DNA of 64,000 nt from UBA4312 sp040266995. GTDB lineage: Bacteria > Bacillota_I > Bacilli_A > Erysipelotrichales > Erysipelotrichaceae. The translations under genes were made by a program, and so were the position numbers. This document shows, one piece after another, positions 26,287-34,346 of this stretch. The stretch is from NCBI GenBank assembly GCA_040266995.1, contig JAWRHV010000028.1:12876-76875 (forward strand), in the 5' to 3' direction. The notes beneath the pieces are model-generated. The model ran no database searches, had not been told where the DNA came from, and worked only from the letters and a program-made list of their open reading frames with translations. How positions within the stretch are numbered: position 1 is the first letter of the stretch; the number at the start of each line of letters is the position of its first letter.

Positions 26287-26312
26287 TAAAAAAGACCGAT
26301 AATCGGTCTTTC
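26287..26312 (-). terminator. Terminator of rpmG
   Basis: Reverse strand AAAGACCGAT, short loop, ATCGGTCTTTTTT. It lies directly after the rpmG stop and immediately before the MBL gene. Confidence 0.8.
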
Positions 26313-26462
26313 TTATTTTTTCTCCTTATGATCCGTCTTCTGATTGCACTTCGGACAATATTTTTTAATGATCATCTTTTCTGGATGTTTTCTTTTATTT
26401 CGAGTACCGATATAGTTTTCATCACCACATACAGAACATTTAAAAATGATACGATCTCTCAT
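26313..26462 (-). CDS. rpmG: 50S ribosomal protein L33, zinc-binding form
   Basis: 49-residue protein of the large ribosomal subunit. It contains two CxxC pairs (KCSVCGDE and YCPKCNQK), so it is the zinc-ribbon (C+) paralogue type. The family segments NYIGTRNKR and KMIIKKYCP are clear. AGGAGGATTGACC precedes the ATG. It is a lone gene with its own terminator, not next to secE-nusG. Confidence 0.95.
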   Translation of the reverse strand: MRDRIIFKCSVCGDENYIGTRNKRKHPEKMIIKKYCPKCNQKTDHKEKK

Positions 26463-26534
26463 GGTCAATCCTCCTCACGTTAACATATGAATTGTATCAA
26501 ACTTAAAACCGTTGTGCAAGAGAGAATATGCTTT

Positions 26535-27725
26535 TTAAAGCCCAAAGACGCCCTGCTCTTTCAACGATTCATAATCGAATCCGAATTCTTCAATAACCTC
26601 CCTTGTATGATATCCCAGAGGATATCCACATGTGTCATAGGTTACCGGCGTCTTCGAAAACTTCACCGGAAATCCCAGCTGCCGGATTGTTTGCGGACTC
26701 TGCGGATCCAAAGAAGGTACCTTAAGACGACATACCATTTCCCGTGCTTGAATCTGAGGGTCCTGATCCAAAGCTTCTTTCACAGACAATACCGGTTCTA
26801 CACAGCAGTCCAGCTCTTTAAATATTTCGATCCATTCTTTTTTTGTTTTTGATAAAAACCTTTCTCTGATCCGCTTGCGAACCGCTTCAATATCATCTGG
26901 TTCACAACCACCTTCAATCAGATCCGGACAGTCTATCCCTAAACAGAACGCCCTCCAGAATTTTGGTTCCAGTGAACCTACGCTGATAAATTCATCATCT
27001 TTGGTTCGGTAATACCCATAAACAGAACCACCGTTTAAGCGACATTGTTCACGTCCGCTATCTTGTCCGCTCGCAAGATACCGCGTCCCTTCCATGCCTA
27101 AAAAAGGAATCAGCCCATCCAGCATCGCTACATCAATGGCTTGACCAATTCCCGTCATCGTCCGATAATGAACGGCTGCCAGAATCGATACGACAGAATT
27201 CATGGCTCCTGCACAAAGATCGGCAATCTGGATATTCATCGGCGCAGGTCCGCTTTCCTTGTAACCTGCCATCGCAAGATTTCCACTTCGGGCCATATAA
27301 TTACAATCATGACCGGCTGCATTGGCCATAGGTCCTGTTTGTCCGTATCCAGTCAGAGAACAATAAATAATCTTTGGGTTGACCTTCTTCAGCTGCTCAT
27401 ATCCCAGACCCAGTCGATCCATAATACCCGGACGAAACTGCTCGATGATAATATCGTATTCCTTGATTAATTCTTTAACGAGTTCCACCGCTTGTTTATT
27501 CTTCAGGTCAAGATAAATATTTCGTTTATTCCGACCTAGCCAGGCCTCGTTTGCCGATAACTGCGTTCCTTCAATAAAAGGCTCATATTCAAGGACAAAA
27601 TCTTTTCTTTTTGGCGAACTTATCTTTAAAACGTCCGCTCCCATATCTGCCAGCATTAAAGTTGCATATGGCCCTGGCAGCAATGTTGTAAAATCCAATA
27701 TTTTCATATCTTGTAATAATTTCAT
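26535..27725 (-). CDS. Family III CoA-transferase / alpha-methylacyl-CoA racemase-like (CaiB/BaiF)
   Basis: About 396-residue CaiB/BaiF-fold enzyme. Family marks are LPGPYATLMLADMGADVLKI at the N-terminus and a long internal domain. The segment GHDCNYMARSG and the later IADLCAGA resemble the His/Asp catalytic pair of alpha-methylacyl-CoA racemase more than the Asp of formyl-CoA transferase. The substrate cannot be read from sequence. It stands alone, with no acyl-CoA ligase or dehydrogenase nearby. ATG 27725 has only a weak GGTGAT upstream. Confidence 0.82.
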   Translation of the reverse strand: MKLLQDMKILDFTTLLPGPYATLMLADMGADVLKISSPKRKDFVLEYEPFIEGTQLSANEAWLGRNKRNIYLDLKNKQAVELVKELIKEYDIIIEQFRPGIMDRLGLGYEQLKKVNPKIIYCSLTGYGQTGPMANAAGHDCNYMARSGNLAMAGYKESGPAPMNIQIADLCAGAMNSVVSILAAVHYRTMTGIGQAIDVAMLDGLIPFLGMEGTRYLASGQDSGREQCRLNGGSVYGYYRTKDDEFISVGSLEPKFWRAFCLGIDCPDLIEGGCEPDDIEAVRKRIRERFLSKTKKEWIEIFKELDCCVEPVLSVKEALDQDPQIQAREMVCRLKVPSLDPQSPQTIRQLGFPVKFSKTPVTYDTCGYPLGYHTREVIEEFGFDYESLKEQGVFGL

Positions 27726-27797
27726 ATCTATCACCCATTCAATTTTAACCAAACACGACCAATTTTTCCATCTTTTCTCCCACTTGTTCCGATTCTA

Positions 27798-27825
27798 TTT
27801 ACATCAATAATAACTTTTCTATAAT
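27798..27825 (+). promoter_or_regulatory. Promoter of the orphan structured RNA
   Basis: TTTACA (27798-27803), 16 bp, TATAAT (27820-27825) on the plus strand, where no plus-strand protein gene follows before the terminator at about 28 kb. The predicted start is near 27832. Confidence 0.65.
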
Positions 27826-27831
27826 GAAAGT

Positions 27832-28020
27832 ATAAAAGAAAGAGGACAAACCAATGGGACATTAAGAAGTTTCTATCTATAGTTAAATACCTCTATAGAT
27901 AGATAATAGAAGTACAGGTATTCAACATAGATTGGAAATGAAATAGAAAGGAGTAACCATGAATAGATTCATTTCATAACTGGCCCTTACCGGAAGAATA
28001 AGATTGGTAAGGGCTTTTAT
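27832..28020 (+). ncRNA. Orphan pseudoknotted RNA candidate with two mini-ORFs
   Basis: A transcript of about 190 nt is bounded by a sigma-A promoter and a terminator, between two minus-strand genes. It can form an H-type pseudoknot: an 11-bp perfect stem 27872-27882 with 27893-27903, whose 10-nt loop contains AATACCT (27886-27892), perfectly complementary to AGGTATT at 27916-27922. Connector lengths (3, 0 and 12 nt) suit a stacked pseudoknot. Two SD-preceded mini-ORFs occur: MGH (27854-27865) and MNRFIS (27959-27979). The second has its SD and start in the loop of an 8-bp hairpin (27935-27942 with 27968-27975). I cannot match it to 6S, SRP, tmRNA, RNase P or a known riboswitch. It could be a trans-acting sRNA or the remnant of a leader whose gene is gone. 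Confidence 0.6.
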
Positions 28021-28021
28021 A
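27983..28021 (+). terminator. Terminator of the orphan RNA
   Basis: GCCCTTACC (27983-27991), 14-nt loop, GGTAAGGGC (28006-28014), then TTTTAT. The 9-bp stem is perfect. It lies immediately after the second mini-ORF. Confidence 0.8.
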
Positions 28022-28052
28022 TTGAAAAAAGGAAATCCATTTCGAATTTCCT

Positions 28053-30155
28053 TTATTCCTCTGCTTCTGAATAACCTTCCGCCGGATAGATGGAGAAATA
28101 TTTTTCCACAACCGTCGGCACCACATCATAGGCACATATATTTTCGGCAACATCGCCGGTGTTGATACTGGATGTCGGCGCTACACACGCAAAGGCAATT
28201 TCCGGTTGTTCATATGGCGCATAGCCCACAAAGACAGCGGTTGTCCACTTATCCTGCACCTCGGCTGTACCGGTTTTTCCGGCTACCCCTTCTGTGATAT
28301 TCTTCATATCGTCGCCTGCGTTTCCTTTCGTTACACACGTTCGGAATCCTAATTGAACACGCTCCAGATATTCTTGATTCTCCGAAGGCAGCGTGCTTTT
28401 TAACTGACCGGTTCCAACATCAATGATCTGCTCGCTGTTGACCTCTTTGATATACTTCATCAACGAAGGTTTATACATATTTCCATCGGCAGCAATCGTC
28501 GATACATATTGCAGGAGCATGATCGGAGAATACATATCCATCTGGCCAATGGAATAATGCATCAACATACCCGGTTCTTTGGCTATACCCATATAGCCGG
28601 TCGTTTCATTCGGCACATCCAGGCCTGTCACATTTCCTAAGCCAAACATGGAATAATAATACCGCATTCGCTCCAGGGTACCTGAAAGATCCTGAATATT
28701 CAGCGGTTCTCCTTCAACATAGACACCACCACCCATACGAATCGCTATATTGAACATATAAACGTTACTGGAAACGGCCAGTGCATCTATATCTGTCACG
28801 GCTCCATGATTTTCATACGACGCAAATTCCTGCCCGGCAATATTCATCACATCATCGATAATAACCTCGTTGGGCTTGACCACACCTTCGCTCAGTCCCA
28901 TATAAACCGTGGCCCCTTTGACACTGGAGCCCGGATTGAACAGCTGCTGGTAACAACCGGACGCAAAATAGGTCATCTTTTTGGTATCCAGGTCGATCTG
29001 ATATCCGGATAAAGCCAGAACAGACCCATCATTCGGATTCATGATACACATATATAAGCTGGAGAAATTCTCCCGTTTACTGGTACCGGCATTGTTTTCA
29101 AGAATCGATTTCAACACTCTATCCAGATATTGTTGCAACTCAATATCAATCGAAAGATAAATATCGTTTCCCTTTACGGCCTCCCTGACAACTTCTTTAT
29201 GAGCCAGTCCTTTCGAATCGTAGGTAATTTTGGATACCTGGCTGGTTCCCGCCAGAATATCATTGTATTCGAGCTCCAGACCGGATTTACCGACCGTCGC
29301 ATTATATTGATATCCTCTCTGCAGGAAATATTCTGCTCTCTCTTCCGGCAACCCTTCCGTACTGCTCGACACTGTTCCAATGACATCCGATAACGATTCT
29401 CCATATGGATATTCACGTTTCCATCCGCCAAAATCAACATCAAAACCCGGAAAATCGCTTTTATGTTCGACAAGATATGCCACATCCTGGTCGCTGACAT
29501 CCTGAAGAATGACATTCTCCTGCCCGGTCGAAGCGTTCTCTGTCATTCGTTGATATACAATCGCCATCTTGAGTTCTTCATCGGACATCTCATTGATTTC
29601 ATCTTTACCGATGCGGCTGATCAGAATCTGATGTCGACGGCCTTCTGCTGTATCTCCCCACAAACCTGTTTCATATTCATTTCTCTCTTTTGTGGTCAAC
29701 AAATGATTGGCACCATATTCCTTGTCATCTGGATCTAAAAAGGATTTATATGTAATATATGCATCTTGTTTATCCAATTCCGAAAACTGATCTACATCAA
29801 TATCAAAAACCTCGATGACACGTTGTGCATACAATTCGTAGTCTTCAGCCGATAAGTTATTCGGTGATGTATATACGATGTTATGGCTGACAACCGTCTT
29901 GGCAAGTACACGGCCTTTGACATCATATATCTGTCCACGTGGTGCGCTGACATACTGTTGAATAGATGTATAATCATCTTTCTTGGCAGTATATTCATCA
30001 TAGGAGAACACCTGTATATAGACCAAACGGATAAAGATAATTAAAAAAATGATCAGAATCGATCCGGATAATACCAGGATGCGATGGCTGATTTCCTGAT
30101 CCAATGATCGTTTGGAAGGTTTACTTTTTGGTAATTGAATCTTCGGTAATTTCAA
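28053..30155 (-). CDS. Class B penicillin-binding protein (PBP2-like transpeptidase)
   Basis: About 700-residue monofunctional transpeptidase. After a basic cytoplasmic tail there is one membrane anchor (about 25-48, ILVLSGSILIIFLIIFIRL), then a dimerisation domain and the transpeptidase domain. Active-site motifs are SxxK in NPGSSVKGA (near 409), SxN in VSSNVYMF and KTG in AGKTGTAEV. The TTG at 30155 is preferred, with GAGGTG 6 nt upstream; a GTG three codons earlier overlaps that SD. Elongation or division role not determined; no rodA/ftsW neighbour. Confidence 0.88.
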   Translation of the reverse strand: MKLPKIQLPKSKPSKRSLDQEISHRILVLSGSILIIFLIIFIRLVYIQVFSYDEYTAKKDDYTSIQQYVSAPRGQIYDVKGRVLAKTVVSHNIVYTSPNNLSAEDYELYAQRVIEVFDIDVDQFSELDKQDAYITYKSFLDPDDKEYGANHLLTTKERNEYETGLWGDTAEGRRHQILISRIGKDEINEMSDEELKMAIVYQRMTENASTGQENVILQDVSDQDVAYLVEHKSDFPGFDVDFGGWKREYPYGESLSDVIGTVSSSTEGLPEERAEYFLQRGYQYNATVGKSGLELEYNDILAGTSQVSKITYDSKGLAHKEVVREAVKGNDIYLSIDIELQQYLDRVLKSILENNAGTSKRENFSSLYMCIMNPNDGSVLALSGYQIDLDTKKMTYFASGCYQQLFNPGSSVKGATVYMGLSEGVVKPNEVIIDDVMNIAGQEFASYENHGAVTDIDALAVSSNVYMFNIAIRMGGGVYVEGEPLNIQDLSGTLERMRYYYSMFGLGNVTGLDVPNETTGYMGIAKEPGMLMHYSIGQMDMYSPIMLLQYVSTIAADGNMYKPSLMKYIKEVNSEQIIDVGTGQLKSTLPSENQEYLERVQLGFRTCVTKGNAGDDMKNITEGVAGKTGTAEVQDKWTTAVFVGYAPYEQPEIAFACVAPTSSINTGDVAENICAYDVVPTVVEKYFSIYPAEGYSEAEE

Positions 30156-30239
30156 ACTTTTCACCTCGTTGTTTATTATACACTAAATTCTATTCTTTTG
30201 TTTAGGAATAAAAAATTGTATACTTATCAAGGGGTAACT

Positions 30240-31289
30240 ATGAAACGAAATGAAACAAGACAAATCCTGGTCAATGGATTGCCGATCGGCGGAAACAATC
30301 AAGTCGTCATACAATCCATGTGTAATATAAAAACTTCAAAAGTCAACGAAGTGGTACAACAAATACTCAAGCTGGAAGAGCTTGGTTGCCAAATGATCCG
30401 GGTCAGCTGTATGGACAAGGAAGATGCAGCAGCCATCCGTAAGATCCGGGAACAGATCCATATTCCTCTGGTGGCGGATATCCATTTTGATTATCGTCTG
30501 GCCCTGGCTTGCATTGAAGCCGGCGCTGACAAGATCCGTTTAAATCCAGGCAATATCGGCTCCAAGGAGAATGTACAAAAAGTTGTGGATGCCTGTAAAG
30601 AAAAACATATTCCGATCCGGATCGGAATCAATAGTGGTTCCCTGGAAAGAGATATTCATGAAAAATACGGAAAGCCGACAGCACAAGGTATGGTGGAAAG
30701 TGCCATGCGCCATGTACGCATTCTGGAAGAATGTGATTTCTACAACACTGTCCTTTCCTTCAAATCCAGCGATCCACTGTTGTGCATCGAAGCTTACAGG
30801 CTTGCCAGCGAAACCTTTGACTATCCTTTGCATCTTGGCGTTACGGAGGCCGGTACCCTGACAACCAGTGCTATTAAATCCTCATTAGCCTTGGGTACAC
30901 TATTGCTGGAAGGAATCGGCAATACGATCCGCATCAGCATTAACGGCGATCCATACGATGAAATCACGATCGCAAAAGAATTGTTGCAGGCATGTCATCT
31001 GATCGATAATGTACCGAACTTGATTGCCTGTCCAACTTGTGGTCGTACGCAGTGGGATATGCAGCCGGTTGTCAATGAGATTGAAGAATATTTAAAGACC
31101 GTCAACAAAAAAGTAACCGTAGCCATTATGGGATGTGCCGTAAACGGTCCCGGCGAAGCCCGTCATGCCGATATTGCGATTGCCGGCGGGCATAATGAAG
31201 GCCTGTTGATAAAACGTGGTAAAGTCATCGAAAAGATGCCGCAGGAGGACATGGTAAAGCGGTTAAAAGAAGAAATCGACGCATTCTAA
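30240..31289 (+). CDS. ispG: 4-hydroxy-3-methylbut-2-en-1-yl diphosphate synthase
   Basis: Iron-sulfur enzyme of the MEP isoprenoid pathway (second-last step). TIM-barrel N-terminal part with IQSMCNIKT and IRLNPGNIG. The C-terminal cluster cysteines are in ACPTCGRTQ and MGCAVNGPGE. 349 residues is normal. The ATG at 30240 follows AAGGGG; the upstream in-frame ATG is rejected. IspH, the next enzyme, is at 37.45 kb. Confidence 0.95.
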   Translation: MKRNETRQILVNGLPIGGNNQVVIQSMCNIKTSKVNEVVQQILKLEELGCQMIRVSCMDKEDAAAIRKIREQIHIPLVADIHFDYRLALACIEAGADKIRLNPGNIGSKENVQKVVDACKEKHIPIRIGINSGSLERDIHEKYGKPTAQGMVESAMRHVRILEECDFYNTVLSFKSSDPLLCIEAYRLASETFDYPLHLGVTEAGTLTTSAIKSSLALGTLLLEGIGNTIRISINGDPYDEITIAKELLQACHLIDNVPNLIACPTCGRTQWDMQPVVNEIEEYLKTVNKKVTVAIMGCAVNGPGEARHADIAIAGGHNEGLLIKRGKVIEKMPQEDMVKRLKEEIDAF

Positions 31290-31313
31290 GAAGGGATATC
31301 CCTTCTTTTTTTA
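31288..31313 (+). terminator. Terminator of ispG
   Basis: Perfect 20-bp palindrome AAGAAGGGAT-ATCCCTTCTT followed by a T-run, beginning at the stop codon. Confidence 0.85.
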
Positions 31314-31328
31314 TACCGCTTCGTTATA

Positions 31329-31358
31329 TAAAAAAGAAGTCTTGTTAAGAAGACTCCT
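31329..31358 (-). terminator. Terminator of the O-acetylation cassette
   Basis: Reverse strand AGTCTT, 6-nt loop, AAGACT, then TTCTTTTTTA. It overlaps the stop of the DHHW gene. Confidence 0.65.
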
Positions 31359-32481
31359 TTTGTCCGATCACATCCGCTAAAGATGTGTCCTGTACAAATG
31401 TATTTGAATTGTAAATATAATAGATATCCGTAATCATGTCGGATTGAATCACCGATCGTATATCCTCATAATAATAGCGAGGATCAATAATGGTAATCGT
31501 CCGGAAATGCGGAATCAAAAACGGAACCAGACTATTGGCATAACTGTCTTTAAAGAGCAAAAGATGTTTAGAGCTGTCATTATCCATTTCCAACTTGATC
31601 ATAGAATAATTACCACCCAGGAATACAGAATATGCATCCTGTGTTTTTAAAGCCTTGTCATCATATACGGTTCTCGCTTTTTCCCCAAGTGCTTCATTGG
31701 TCATCAAGTAATCCACAGGAGCTTGCGGCACGTAGATTTCAATCGAATCTTTCAGATCATCGCTGCCGACCACATGTGACAAACTGCCGGAAAAATCTTC
31801 GGTTACCTTCATGACCTGATACTGATCCAAAGGCAGTGGTTCTAAAGGCAGTAAGGAATAAGCGTAATAAGCAGCTAAAGTCGTCCAGTGATGGTCGGTC
31901 TTATAATACAGTTTTTCATGGCTGTGCTCTTTAAACATCTGACGAACATCTACGACTTGTATGTTTTCATCCAGAGACGAAAACACGGAATCCATCTGTG
32001 TATTCTGATCGATTGCGTCAGCATCGTATGGACACAGATCCTGATATACATTGGCCGCATTTGGCGCTAACAGGAAGACTGTGTTCATCTGGTTTTCCTG
32101 ATAGAATGCATTCATCGCTTTCAAATTCCGGTCAAGCTCTGTTTCATTGGCCGGTTCAACCGCTTCCATCAGCCCCCGCTCTGTCAAATAAACATTTTCT
32201 ATTTTTTTGATCCCTGTTTTCTTTTGTATCTTGTATTTCAACTGGATCATTTTATTTCTTTGGGTAAACTGGTCTGAAAACCAGTTTTCCATATCCTTCA
32301 TGGTCAGCCCTTTCAATATATGATCTTTGTTGATGACAGGAAACTGCGCCAAGGATCGGTTTTCTATATCCGATGATGCCTTGTCCGGCATATAAAGATT
32401 TGTCAGGCCGATACATGCGCATAAAAGGACAAAGAACCAGCCAAAACGACCATATCTTTTATTTATATCTGATTTTGGCAT
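31345..32481 (-). CDS. DHHW-motif protein (AlgJ/AlgX-like partner of MBOAT)
   Basis: 378-residue extracytoplasmic protein with an N-terminal membrane anchor (about 12-30, FGWFFVLLCACIGLTNLY). The YYKTDHHWTTLAAYYAY segment carries the DHHW signature, near residue 195. An SGNH-type fold is suggested by the downstream LLLFKDSYANSLVPF segment. By analogy with AlgJ/AlgX it would help move acetyl groups to a surface polymer outside the membrane. It lies 14 nt after the MBOAT gene, last in the cassette. Confidence 0.83.
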   Translation of the reverse strand: MPKSDINKRYGRFGWFFVLLCACIGLTNLYMPDKASSDIENRSLAQFPVINKDHILKGLTMKDMENWFSDQFTQRNKMIQLKYKIQKKTGIKKIENVYLTERGLMEAVEPANETELDRNLKAMNAFYQENQMNTVFLLAPNAANVYQDLCPYDADAIDQNTQMDSVFSSLDENIQVVDVRQMFKEHSHEKLYYKTDHHWTTLAAYYAYSLLPLEPLPLDQYQVMKVTEDFSGSLSHVVGSDDLKDSIEIYVPQAPVDYLMTNEALGEKARTVYDDKALKTQDAYSVFLGGNYSMIKLEMDNDSSKHLLLFKDSYANSLVPFLIPHFRTITIIDPRYYYEDIRSVIQSDMITDIYYIYNSNTFVQDTSLADVIGQKESS

Positions 32482-32495
32482 ATTTGTCCTCCCTT

Positions 32496-33851
32496 CTAAA
32501 ACGCATAGTATAAAAACGACTGATACGAACTGCTGATAATAAAGACGATACTCAGCGCAAAGGCTGCCAGCATAGCCGCAGCAATCACTGAAAAACCAAT
32601 TTCGTTTGTTTTATATAGAAGCAGCTGTTCCACTCTTTGATAAATATTCGTACAAAACAGTATAGCCAGAAACAGCCAGATCGCATTGGAACTGACCACA
32701 TACATAACTTCCGGATCGATCCATGCCCGATGACCGATTGGTAATAAGTGAGCGATCGTCTGAAAAGCACTGCTTATATCCGGACTGAAGAAAAAGATCC
32801 AACCGATAAATATAATAAACAACGCATAGACTCTTGCCAGTATTTTGTATTTCTTTAGATAGTCTGATAAAAATTGATGTTCCAATAAGATCCAAAAGCA
32901 GTAATACAAGCCCCACACGATAAATGTGATGTTAGCTCCATGCCATAATCCGGTACAAAACCAGACAATCACAAGATTCAAAACATGGTTTTTTTGATTT
33001 CCACCAAGAGGAATGTACAGATAGTCCCTGAACCATTGTGACAACGATATGTGCCAGCGTCTCCAGAAATCCTGGATGCTGGTAGCCAGATACGGATGTC
33101 GGAAATTCGGTTCCCAATGGAAGCCGAAGATTCTTCCAATGCCAATGGCCATGTCGCTATATCCGGAAAAATCAAAATAAATCTGCAGCATGTAAGATAA
33201 CGCATATATCCATGTACCGACTACCGATGAATTGGAAGCCAGTTGTTTGAACACCAGTGCCATCGTATCCGCCAATATCACTTTCTTGGTCAATCCCTTA
33301 ATGAACAAAAACGAACCGAGTCCCAAGTCTTCATTTGTCAGTTTACGATGGTTTATTTCCTCCTCCATCGAATGATATGGAACGATAGGCCCCATGAAGA
33401 TCTTTCCAAAGAAACTGATATACAGTGCCAGATCTAAAAGCGAAACACATGGAATCGATTGCTCCTTGTAGATGTCAACCAAATAGGTAATCTCACTGAA
33501 TGTAAAGTAGGATAATCCTACCGGTACGATCATGTCGATTCGCTCCAGATCCCATAAAAAACCCGTATATTTATAAGCTGCCAGCAATCCCAGATCGACC
33601 AGAATACCTATCGCTAGAACCATCTGCTTTTGCTTCCTGTCTGATTGTGCATTGATCATGTTGCCGGTAAGATAGTTCCATCCTATCGATAATCCAAGCA
33701 GAATGACATTCCGTACATCCGCCCAGCCATAAAACAACAAGGAAGCTATCAACAATAAGATATTTAACGCTTTGGTATTGCGCATAAACCGAGAAATCAG
33801 TATGACTGTCGGAAGAAAACAGAATATAAAGAATAAATTATTAAAATTCAT
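32496..33851 (-). CDS. MBOAT-family O-acyltransferase (AlgI/PatA-like)
   Basis: 451-residue polytopic membrane protein, with about 10 or more hydrophobic segments. Family motifs include FWRRWHISLSQWFRDYLYIPL and the catalytic-type histidine in GLWHGANITFIVWG. The family exports acetyl groups across the membrane for polysaccharide, peptidoglycan or teichoic acid O-acetylation. Neighbours (SGNH hydrolase, DHHW protein) fit surface-polymer O-acetylation; the polymer is unknown. Confidence 0.9.
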   Translation of the reverse strand: MNFNNLFFIFCFLPTVILISRFMRNTKALNILLLIASLLFYGWADVRNVILLGLSIGWNYLTGNMINAQSDRKQKQMVLAIGILVDLGLLAAYKYTGFLWDLERIDMIVPVGLSYFTFSEITYLVDIYKEQSIPCVSLLDLALYISFFGKIFMGPIVPYHSMEEEINHRKLTNEDLGLGSFLFIKGLTKKVILADTMALVFKQLASNSSVVGTWIYALSYMLQIYFDFSGYSDMAIGIGRIFGFHWEPNFRHPYLATSIQDFWRRWHISLSQWFRDYLYIPLGGNQKNHVLNLVIVWFCTGLWHGANITFIVWGLYYCFWILLEHQFLSDYLKKYKILARVYALFIIFIGWIFFFSPDISSAFQTIAHLLPIGHRAWIDPEVMYVVSSNAIWLFLAILFCTNIYQRVEQLLLYKTNEIGFSVIAAAMLAAFALSIVFIISSSYQSFLYYAF

Positions 33852-33860
33852 GATTCCTCC

Positions 33861-34346
33861 TTACTCTATGCCAATCTTCTTTTCAAAAGATTCCTGCAGC
33901 GAATCAGCTTGCGAAGAAACAATAAAGATACCATAGTTTGTATAGGTCTCTACCGTTGCCTGTCGAAGCAGATCCGCTTGTTTCGGAGCATATTTATCAA
34001 AGACATCCAATTGATCTTGTATCCTTGTTTCCATCTTTTTTGTAAAATCTGCGGCTTGCTCCGGATCCTTAAAACGCACAATGACCGTTTCATCGGCAGT
34101 CATTGTATCCTTTGCCTTCCAATAAATACAGTATTCATACGAACTCGGATCCAATGATAAAAACCGTTTCACAGCCTGGCTGTCTCGTTTTTCCATCGCC
34201 TCCATATCAACCTTCGAAGTGATATACTCTACCATCTTTTCTTCTGCGATCTTTTTTTCCTCAGGTATATCCATGCGCATATGAACAAACAGGATCATCC
34301 CGATCACCATGGCCACCTGAAGCAGTATCAATACATTTTTTTTCAT
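33861..34346 (-). CDS. DUF4358-type membrane-anchored protein
   Basis: 161 residues: short cytoplasmic start, one membrane helix (VLILLQVAMVIGMILFVHM) and an extracytoplasmic mixed alpha/beta domain. I recognise the DUF4358 pattern commonly linked to MBOAT O-acetylation cassettes; no catalytic motif is visible. The start overlaps the SGNH gene stop by 4 nt (ATGA), so translation is coupled. Confidence 0.75.
   Translation of the reverse strand: MKKNVLILLQVAMVIGMILFVHMRMDIPEEKKIAEEKMVEYITSKVDMEAMEKRDSQAVKRFLSLDPSSYEYCIYWKAKDTMTADETVIVRFKDPEQAADFTKKMETRIQDQLDVFDKYAPKQADLLRQATVETYTNYGIFIVSSQADSLQESFEKKIGIE

Noticed and set aside
27832..28020. Reading the orphan RNA as 6S RNA, or as a programmed frameshift pseudoknot
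   Set aside because: Its ends do not pair and there is no long internally bulged rod, so it is not 6S. No slippery heptamer or spanning reading frame lies upstream of the pseudoknot.
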